A DNA stretch of 20,059 nucleotides, taken from NCBI GenBank assembly GCA_038850275.1, contig JAWCLZ010000022.1:1-20059 (forward strand), in the 5' to 3' direction. The position numbers and the translations under genes were made by a program. Of this stretch, positions 14,589-20,059 are shown one piece after another. The DNA comes from JAWCLZ01 sp038850275 (GTDB taxonomy: Archaea > Halobacteriota > JAWCLZ01). Under the pieces are notes generated by a model. It worked only from the letters and a program-made list of their open reading frames with translations, searched no databases and was not told where the DNA came from. Numbering within the stretch: position 1 is the stretch's first letter; the number at the start of each line of letters is the position of its first letter.

Positions 14589-14614
14589 AAGAGAGAACCT
14601 AGCGGTTCTCTCTT
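14589..14614. terminator. Strong hairpin, candidate transcription terminator
   Basis: AAGAGAGAACC at 14589-14599 pairs perfectly with GGTTCTCTCTT at 14604-14614, an 11-bp stem with a 4-base TAGC loop. It sits 9 bp past the stop codon of the minus-strand 271-residue gene, the right place to stop or protect the end of its transcript. Archaeal termination depends mostly on U-runs, so it may instead stabilise the RNA 3' end. Confidence 0.6.
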
Positions 14615-14623
14615 ATATAACTT

Positions 14624-15439
14624 TTATATAACTTCCACCAACTTGCCATTTGATTCCACGATTTGCTCACTAGTTTGCTCTATCTTCGGCGGGCTGCATT
14701 CAACTCTTGCGCCGATTTTCAAGAATTTCTCCTTAAGAGAGCAAGGTTTTTCGTTGTTGAAAACTGCTTCATATGTGCACATCTTCTCTGGTTTGATTTC
14801 AAAATCCGGGTGCTTCATGCAAAAAATTTTATATGACTTAGCAGCGGGATCACTCTTGTATAAGTATTTCTTTCGCCATTTACCCTCTTTTAGAACAACT
14901 TTATTCTTATACTTTGGATGATGTTGGAAGAAGTTGAGCATCATCGTTGCAAGGTTTCTGGACTTTAGGTCTTTTAATAAATCATCAATGGTTATAGGGT
15001 CATATTTCGTGAACAGTGCCTCGATTTTCTCAGCCGTCATTCTCCTCCCGCACTGACCATATTTTATATTAATCACTCCATTTTGCTCGCACCACGCTAG
15101 CTTTCCAATTTGGATCCACTTTGCATTATCCACTTTCTCTTTTTCCTTGGTTTTTAACCTTTTTTCTGATCTTTCTCTTACTTCAACAGGCTGAATTTGA
15201 TGCTTTTCTCTGAGATAAATCCACAGCAATCCATCGCTAGCAATATCGCTTAATAATTCCGCTAGGTCTTGGTTTTTTACTTCTCCACTGCCATTCCAAA
15301 CTAATTTCTTAAGCTTTAAAATTTTGGTATATAATGAGGCAAATAATGCTCTCTCACCTAGAGCTAGTAATATTTCTTCGGTATTTTTATTCTTCTTAGT
15401 CGCCAAGGAAATTGCTTGATCGATAAGTTTATTGAGCAT
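14624..15439 (-). CDS. Hypothetical protein (271 aa), unrecognised
   Basis: I do not recognise a family. Residues 1-85 look all-helical (ILLALGERALFASLYTKIL, then LAELLSDIASDGLLWIYLRE). A highly charged linker rich in Lys, Glu and Arg spans about 87-105. The middle part (about 107-190) contains WIQIGKLAWCEQNGVINI and MTAEKIEALFTKYDPITIDD, followed by SRNLATMMLNFFQHHPKYKN, which could be a winged-helix-like fold. The C-terminal part has spaced cysteines (IFCMKHPDF, EKMCTYEAVF, KPCSLKEKF) that might bind metal. No signal peptide or membrane helix. The ATG at 15439 has a strong GGGAGGGG ribosome site about 8 bases upstream and a TATA-like TTTATATATTTC near 15471-15484, so it is probably expressed on its own. 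Confidence 0.65.
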   Translation of the reverse strand: MLNKLIDQAISLATKKNKNTEEILLALGERALFASLYTKILKLKKLVWNGSGEVKNQDLAELLSDIASDGLLWIYLREKHQIQPVEVRERSEKRLKTKEKEKVDNAKWIQIGKLAWCEQNGVINIKYGQCGRRMTAEKIEALFTKYDPITIDDLLKDLKSRNLATMMLNFFQHHPKYKNKVVLKEGKWRKKYLYKSDPAAKSYKIFCMKHPDFEIKPEKMCTYEAVFNNEKPCSLKEKFLKIGARVECSPPKIEQTSEQIVESNGKLVEVI

Positions 15440-15515
15440 TTGAAGGCCCCTCCCATCTAATATCTATTTCGAAATATATAAAATTTTTTTATTCATCATC
15501 ATTATGTTCGCTTTT

Positions 15516-15565
15516 TTAACTCTTAACTCTTAACTCTTAATTTTGCACTAACTTAACAACTTAAC
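15516..15565. repeat. Two adjacent short tandem repeats upstream of the UbiA gene
   Basis: TTAACTC occurs three times in a row (15516-15536) followed by TTAA. Then AACTTAAC occurs twice (15550-15565). Both lie 40-90 bp before the UbiA-family start, in the region where its promoter should be, and behind the divergent 271-residue gene. They could be binding sites or slippage products. Confidence 0.85.
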
Positions 15566-15602
15566 AAGCAAAGAATAAGTATTACAACTTAATCATAATT
15601 TC

Positions 15603-16550
15603 TTGATGGAAGTCATAAATCGCTTTAAACCCTATGTGCAGATACTCCGCCCGGAGATCGCGGATATGGATTTCGCGCTGCCAGCGGCGACTGTGCTTCT
15701 TGCCACTTATTTTGCATATCCAGACGCAATTCACAGCTTTGGCAAACTTCCAGATCTATTTGCCTTTATCATTGCAGTGATAGGAGGTTACTGTGCAATT
15801 ACTTCTTCCTATGTTTTCAATGATTACTGCGATGTGGATATTGATTCCATCAACCTGCCTCATCGACCGCTGCCAAGTGCGAAGATGACCAAGAATCAAG
15901 CGCTTTATTACACCTTCTTACTCCTTGTAATCGCAGCTATTGTAGCTGGATATTTGAACTTTGAATCCCTCATAGTATTAGCGGTTGCAGTTGGAGTAAT
16001 ATCGATTTATTCAAAATGGGCTAAGCGCAATACATTCATGAGTTTTTTCTTCGTAGGCGTTGCCTATGGATTAGTTCCAGTTGGAGTATGGCTTGCTTTC
16101 GATCCAACTTGGAAGGGCGCATTTCTACCCTTGCCTGCGATATTCCTAGGGCTCATGATCTGCGTTACCGACTGGGGCTTCACCCTAGCAGGGGTAAGTA
16201 GAGATGTCATTGGGGATAGACAACGAGGGGCTCCAACTATGCCAGTGACATTTGGCGTGCCCTTTACCTCAAAGTTCATAATGCTCTGTTGGATACTTGG
16301 AGTGATATTCTCGCTTGCGATCTTCTTAAGTGCAAGGCTTGGGGTGGTTTACTTAATAGGTGCTCTGGCAAGTGGGATTTGGATGCTTGTGCAGTGCCTT
16401 GATTTCGTGAGAAATCCAACGCCCGAGAGAGGGGGAAGATTATTTTTACAAGGCTCGAGATACCGGGGAGTGATGTTTGCTTCCCTCATCATAGATGTAT
16501 TACTATGCGTCTCATTCCCGGAATATGCAGTTTTGGTGGCGCATTTATAA
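15603..16550 (+). CDS. UbiA-family prenyltransferase
   Basis: Integral-membrane aromatic/alcohol prenyltransferase of 315 residues. Two Asp-rich Mg-prenyl-diphosphate sites are present. The first is N73-D74-x2-D77-x3-D81 in SYVFNDYCDVDIDSINLPHR, followed by RPLPSAKMTKNQA. The second is SRDVIGDRQRGAPTMPVTFG around residues 199-218. Eight or nine hydrophobic segments are spread across the protein. In archaea such enzymes make digeranylgeranylglyceryl phosphate for ether lipids or prenylate quinone or haem-like acceptors. The second motif with DRQRGAPTMP differs from the form I would expect in the lipid enzyme, so the substrate is left open. Start is ATG 15606 or TTG 15603, with no ribosome site to choose between them. 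Transcribed alone, convergent with the next operon. Confidence 0.88.
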   Translation: MMEVINRFKPYVQILRPEIADMDFALPAATVLLATYFAYPDAIHSFGKLPDLFAFIIAVIGGYCAITSSYVFNDYCDVDIDSINLPHRPLPSAKMTKNQALYYTFLLLVIAAIVAGYLNFESLIVLAVAVGVISIYSKWAKRNTFMSFFFVGVAYGLVPVGVWLAFDPTWKGAFLPLPAIFLGLMICVTDWGFTLAGVSRDVIGDRQRGAPTMPVTFGVPFTSKFIMLCWILGVIFSLAIFLSARLGVVYLIGALASGIWMLVQCLDFVRNPTPERGGRLFLQGSRYRGVMFASLIIDVLLCVSFPEYAVLVAHL

Positions 16551-16776
16551 ACCCTGCCTGCAAAGGTTTCTCCACTTCTTTAGATTTTTTTAATAGGTTT
16601 CTCTTCAATTTCAATTCTTCTCCTCATTAAATTGGAATTGAGAAATGCCGATAAGGGGTTGCAGTTACTATAGTTCTGCGAAGTTTTTATTTTATTAAAA
16701 AGTTATAAAAAGTAAAAAGTTATTTTATATATTTTATATATTCTTTTTCATTCAATGGTTCAATTAAAAGAAAACT
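16551..16776. other. Convergent spacer with hairpin and T-rich runs
   Basis: This 226-bp spacer separates two convergent genes. An imperfect inverted repeat pairs TTTCTC-CAATTTCAATT (about 16598-16616) with AATTGGAATTGAGAAA (about 16630-16645), a likely transcript-end hairpin for the UbiA gene. From about 16687 to 16743 come A/T-only repeats (AAAAAGT three times, TTTTATATA twice) that give U-runs on both strands and could terminate both operons. No coding frame. Confidence 0.4.
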
Positions 16777-17937
16777 CTAGCTTAATTTTTTGAATATTAC
16801 AAATTTCTCTTTAATGTTGGGATTGAGATATAAGTGGTCGAAGATTTCTCCTTTGCTCTCTCTGATTTTTAGTGCCTCAATGAGTTTTTGATATTCCCCA
16901 TTTGCAAGTCCGCTTGCTAAAATAGCAGCTCCCTCCGCTCCCTCCTTGGCTATCACTGCCTTTCTATTTTTAACCGTGGTTACATCAATTTCTAAATTCA
17001 TTTTTTCCAAGAAAATTTCCAGTGCTTTTTTAACATCAGCGCTAAACTCTGATATTCTAGTGAATCTCCCGCTCAAAATTATTTCCCTTGGAGTTACAGA
17101 TGTGAGTAATACAGCTACATCTTTAACTATGGACTCAAGCATTAACTTGTATCCCTCTTCAATTTTAACATCTATCTTGGCAAGCTTGATGAAATCTTCA
17201 ATTTCAACTTGAGTTGGATTTATTCCTGATAAATAAGCTGCTCCAGCTGTAAATAATTCAAGCTTCGATATCTCATTAAGGGTATTTACCATTGCATAAA
17301 CAAGCTCAGAATCCACAAAGCCCATTCCCAAGTAGGAGGGAAAACCAGCTGTTCCAGCCATTGCATCCACGATGGCTCCATTTTGAACAGCCAAGGCTGA
17401 GGTATAAGCAAATCCTATTTCAACTAATATGAATGATGTCTCAGCATAATTTATGCTTAATCTCTCAGCTTGGTCTTTTATAGCTAAAGCAACACTGAAT
17501 ACTTTATCCGCTGTACCCATATCTATTTTATTTACCTTCCGATAAGAGGGAATTGAGGGTAGATGTATAACACCTGGGGTAAACCAAATGTTTAAATCCT
17601 CATTTTCTCTCATTAATTTCATCAATTCTCTTAAACCAATGATCTTCAATCTTCTCTTAACATCACCTTCGGTCACGAAAGTCGCTAATGCTATATCTGA
17701 ATCAGAGGCATCCTTAGCTCTCTTTAATGGCATTCCATATCCACTTGGCCCAACAATGGCATCGATATCTCCCACTTGATCTCTAAGTCTTCTAATCTTC
17801 TCAATTACAATCATTGGGTTAAGAGTTATCTCCTCTCTAGGCACTGCTTCATCTACTATTATTTCATTGCTTTTATCATTGAAGCCGAAAATATCCATCG
17901 ACTTAGTCCCAGGGTCTATTCCCATCGCTATTACCAT
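16777..17937 (-). CDS. DUF1464 family protein (predicted kinase-like ATPase)
   Basis: Archaeal protein of 386 residues from the DUF1464 family (PF07318, COG2441, described as predicted butyrate kinase-like). The N-terminus IAMGIDPGTKSMDIFGF is the first phosphate-binding loop of an actin/hexokinase-type ATPase. GPSGYGMPLK near residues 63-72 and NGAIVDAMAGTAGFPSYLG near 190-208 fit the second half, and PREIILSGRF (about 285-294) is the adenosine-type motif. The substrate is not known. It lies 1 bp after the beta-RFAP synthase stop, with a GGAGGAA ribosome site, so it belongs to that operon. The pairing suggests a role near tetrahydromethanopterin synthesis, which is inference. Confidence 0.83.
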   Translation of the reverse strand: MVIAMGIDPGTKSMDIFGFNDKSNEIIVDEAVPREEITLNPMIVIEKIRRLRDQVGDIDAIVGPSGYGMPLKRAKDASDSDIALATFVTEGDVKRRLKIIGLRELMKLMRENEDLNIWFTPGVIHLPSIPSYRKVNKIDMGTADKVFSVALAIKDQAERLSINYAETSFILVEIGFAYTSALAVQNGAIVDAMAGTAGFPSYLGMGFVDSELVYAMVNTLNEISKLELFTAGAAYLSGINPTQVEIEDFIKLAKIDVKIEEGYKLMLESIVKDVAVLLTSVTPREIILSGRFTRISEFSADVKKALEIFLEKMNLEIDVTTVKNRKAVIAKEGAEGAAILASGLANGEYQKLIEALKIRESKGEIFDHLYLNPNIKEKFVIFKKLS

Positions 17938-17938
17938 T

Positions 17939-18883
17939 TTATTCCTCCATTATAATTGCACCTTGATTATCGGGCTTAACATAAAAGACTTCTCCACCGC
18001 CTTTTGCCTCTATGAAATCTTTAAGTTCCCGAGCAAGGGCACTGGCTTTTTTCTCTCCTTTAACGATGCCATAGAAAGCTGGACCCCAAGAGCTTTGACA
18101 CGCACAGTAAGCCTTGGATAACAATAGATTTATTCCTTCTTCAACTATTGAGTGGCAATATCTACCTCCTTGATATTCCCGCCAGAAATCACCTAGTATT
18201 GCATTAAATAGAGTTAATCCCTCGCCAAATGATTTAAGGTCTCCCTCTATGATTGAGGGAATAATCTTCATTAAGACTATCCTTGAGAGCTCTGAAGACA
18301 TTTCTCTCGGCATAACCTTGAGTTCCTTCAAAACATCGTCTTCTCGCTCCCTTTCCCTCATTATATGCTCTCTAGGTTTATAGGGTATTGCCACGATGAA
18401 ATACCAGTCTTCAGGTATTGTTCGATGGAAAATCAGAGGGGGAACCATTTTTTCCCTCTTATCAATTTTAAAGCCTCCTTCAACTATAAAGCCACCTACC
18501 TTTAAAGCATAGACCCCCAGAGCGGTTATAGTCCCTCTTTGCACTATCAATGCTACTTCTTCAATGCTTAAATTTAAATCATAAAGCTTTGAAGCTGCCA
18601 AGCCAATTGATAAGGCAAGCGTGGTATTATAACCCAGACCCACGAGCCTTGGAATACTTCTCCTAATGTCGATTTTTAAACCTTTTAAATCAAACCTTTC
18701 AATTAATCGCTTAGCATATTCATAAGCCCAAGCATCGCTGACTTCTATGCCATCGCATTTATGAACTTCAACCTCAAGGGGATAATTAATTGCAAAACCA
18801 ACTGTGCCATAGAGCCTCCCTAGATCACCAGTTAAATCAAAATTGCCCGCGTGCAGATGAGCGGGAGCTCTTACCACAATCAT
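17939..18883 (-). CDS. Beta-ribofuranosylaminobenzene 5'-phosphate synthase (beta-RFAP synthase)
   Basis: Catalyses the first committed step of the arylamine part of tetrahydromethanopterin: joining p-hydroxybenzoate or p-aminobenzoate to phosphoribosyl pyrophosphate with loss of CO2. The protein is a GHMP-kinase-fold member. The N-terminal PAHLHAGNFDLTGDLGRLYG (about 6-25) and the glycine-rich loop PRLVGLGYNTTLALSIGLA (about 75-93) match the family. RGTITALGVYALKVGGFIVE (about 134-153) is the other diagnostic block. The usual GLGSGT form of the loop is GLGYNT here. The 314-residue length is normal. The ATG at 18883 has no ribosome site and may be leaderless. First gene of the operon with DUF1464, divergent from thiC. 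Its presence implies an H4MPT-based C1 pathway. Confidence 0.87.
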   Translation of the reverse strand: MIVVRAPAHLHAGNFDLTGDLGRLYGTVGFAINYPLEVEVHKCDGIEVSDAWAYEYAKRLIERFDLKGLKIDIRRSIPRLVGLGYNTTLALSIGLAASKLYDLNLSIEEVALIVQRGTITALGVYALKVGGFIVEGGFKIDKREKMVPPLIFHRTIPEDWYFIVAIPYKPREHIMREREREDDVLKELKVMPREMSSELSRIVLMKIIPSIIEGDLKSFGEGLTLFNAILGDFWREYQGGRYCHSIVEEGINLLLSKAYCACQSSWGPAFYGIVKGEKKASALARELKDFIEAKGGGEVFYVKPDNQGAIIMEE

Positions 18884-18978
18884 AACTAAAGTATTTGCCC
18901 AGAAACTTTTTAAGCATTAGCATTTAGTTCAATAGCTAATATAGAGAAAAATTAACAGATAAACAGGAGAGGAGTTGA
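18884..18978. promoter_or_regulatory. Divergent promoter region between beta-RFAP synthase and thiC
   Basis: This 95-bp spacer must hold both promoters. CTTTTTAAGC near 18905-18915 is a TATA-like candidate for thiC. GGAGAGGAG at 18966-18974 is its ribosome site, 4-8 bases before the ATG. I see no conserved TPP-riboswitch core, and the spacer is too short and A/T-rich to hold one. Confidence 0.4.
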
Positions 18979-20059
18979 ATGACACAGTTGGAGAGAGCGA
19001 GAAGAGGAGAGATCACCGAGGAAATGAAGAGAGTAGCCTTGGAGGAAGGCTTGAATGTAGAAATCATAAGGGAAAGAGTTGCCAGAGGTCAAATTGTTAT
19101 TCCAGTTAATGAAAATCGAAGAACTCGCGCTGTTGGCATTGGCAAGGGACTGCGTACAAAGGTAAATGCCTCTATTGGAACTTCTACCGATATCATTGAT
19201 ATTGAAATGGAGATTGAGAAGGCAAAGATAGCTGAGAAATATGGCGCTGATGCCTTGATGGATTTAAGCGTAGGGGGAGATATAAAGGCAATAAGGCAAA
19301 CGGTGATGAAAGCAGTGAATCTACCCATTGGAACGGTGCCTCTCTATGAAGCCTTTGCTCTAGCTATTGAAATGTATGGTGCAGCGGTGAAAATGCCTGA
19401 AGAATTACTCTGGGAAGTAATGGAGAGGCAGTGTGAAGAAGGAGTTGCCTTCATGGCTATACACTGTGGGATTAATAGAAAAACAGTTGAAATACTCCGG
19501 AGACAGCATTATAGATATGGTGGACTTGTTTCAAAAGGTGGCTCTTACATGGTTGCTTGGATGGAATATAATAAGAAGGAGAATCCACTTTATGAGCATT
19601 TTGATAAAGTGGTAGAGATTTTAAAGAAGCACGATGTGGTATTAAGCTTAGGAAATGGTTTTAGAGCAGGTGCGATTTCAGATTCCACAGATAGAGTGCA
19701 AATTCAAGAGTTATTGATCAACTGCGAATTAGCTGAAATTGCTAGAGAGAAAGGCTGCCAAGTAATGGTCGAAGGCCCTGGGCATATTCCAATTGATGAG
19801 ATAGAAGCGAATATAATCTTGGAGAAGAGAATGTCTGGAGAAGCTCCTTTCTACATGCTCGGTCCATTGGTTACAGATATCGCTCCTGGATATGACCATA
19901 TAACTGCTGCAATTGGCGCAGCCCTTTCAGCTGCATTTGGAGCTGATTTCATATGCTATGTAACTCCTTCTGAACACTTAGGCTTGCCTTTTCCGGAGGA
20001 TGTTAGAGAAGGTATAATTGCTGCAAGGATAGCAGCTCACGCTGGGGATATGATAAAAT
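18979..20059 (+). CDS. thiC: Phosphomethylpyrimidine synthase ThiC (partial, 3' end beyond window)
   Basis: Radical-SAM enzyme that rearranges aminoimidazole ribotide to hydroxymethylpyrimidine phosphate for thiamine. The first 360 codons are present and unbroken. Landmarks are KVNASIGTSTD (about 60-70), ADALMDLSVGGD (about 90-101), MAIHCGIN, VSKGGSYMVAWM, NPLYEHFDKVVEI, LSLGNGFRAGAISDSTDR, VEGPGHIPIDEIEANI, and TDIAPGYDHITAAIGAA. The family length is about 425 residues in archaea, so about 65 residues are missing, including the C-terminal CxxCx4C cluster motif that binds the radical-SAM [4Fe-4S]. The ATG at 18979 is chosen for its GGAGAGGAG ribosome site. Divergent from beta-RFAP synthase. 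Identification is very secure; activity cannot be judged without the C-terminus. Confidence 0.97.
   Translation, partial: MTQLERARRGEITEEMKRVALEEGLNVEIIRERVARGQIVIPVNENRRTRAVGIGKGLRTKVNASIGTSTDIIDIEMEIEKAKIAEKYGADALMDLSVGGDIKAIRQTVMKAVNLPIGTVPLYEAFALAIEMYGAAVKMPEELLWEVMERQCEEGVAFMAIHCGINRKTVEILRRQHYRYGGLVSKGGSYMVAWMEYNKKENPLYEHFDKVVEILKKHDVVLSLGNGFRAGAISDSTDRVQIQELLINCELAEIAREKGCQVMVEGPGHIPIDEIEANIILEKRMSGEAPFYMLGPLVTDIAPGYDHITAAIGAALSAAFGADFICYVTPSEHLGLPFPEDVREGIIAARIAAHAGDMIK

Noticed and set aside
18884..18978. TPP riboswitch upstream of thiC
   Set aside because: The 95-bp spacer shows no CTGAGA-type core or paired arms, and a plain ribosome site precedes the start.
1..20059. CRISPR array, insertion sequence or integrase
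   Set aside because: No regularly spaced direct repeats, terminal inverted repeats, transposase or integrase motifs were seen; the tandem repeats present have no spacers.

Overview
This window is archaeal chromosome. The evidence is the gene content: a beta-ribofuranosylaminobenzene-phosphate synthase (tetrahydromethanopterin pathway) paired with an archaeal DUF1464 protein, canonical methanogen-type HdrB/HdrC, a euryarchaeal TadA/TadC-like pilus motor pair, a HerA/DUF87 ATPase, and an archaeal cyclophilin-like protein. Three tRNA genes lack an encoded CCA, and the spacers are very A/T-rich with TATA-like boxes. The likely source is a euryarchaeal methanogen, methane oxidiser or Archaeoglobus-like organism. 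The species cannot be named from the sequence alone. A run of 10 N shows it is a draft assembly.

Layout. 1-1000: tRNA-Ile(GAU) on the minus strand, a decayed gene for a surface protein (Fn3-like domain plus Pro/Thr linker, minus strand), ten copies of a 7-bp repeat, then tRNA-Ala(GGC). 1013-3863: an alkyladenine DNA glycosylase, a panE-small membrane exporter operon, and a cyclophilin-like protein with an extra C-terminal domain. 4007-4869: a scar made of two truncated genes facing each other and A/T-rich spacer, ending at tRNA-Ala(CGC). 4987-10633: a type IV pilus/secretion ATPase and its membrane platform on the minus strand, a divergent HerA-like ATPase, and a small orphan protein.

10634-14377 is the metabolic core. 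A divergent hdrC-hdrB pair is followed by a convergent gene for a 13-cysteine orphan protein, then a second, canonical hdrC-hdrB pair. The assembly gap lies exactly at the second hdrC/hdrB junction. Both pairs keep every expected Fe-S cysteine; no hdrA is present. The two pairs probably serve different electron-transfer reactions, one of them being CoM-S-S-CoB reduction.

14378-20059: a possible gene remnant, a strong hairpin, an unrecognised 271-residue protein, a UbiA prenyltransferase, the DUF1464/beta-RFAP synthase operon on the minus strand, and the first 360 codons of thiC, which runs off the end. Cofactor biosynthesis (CoA via PanE, tetrahydromethanopterin, thiamine, a prenylated lipid or quinone) and C1/heterodisulfide energy metabolism are the common threads.

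The items most worth a second look are the paired Hdr modules around the cysteine-rich orphan, the two scars of degraded genes, and the unrecognised proteins.
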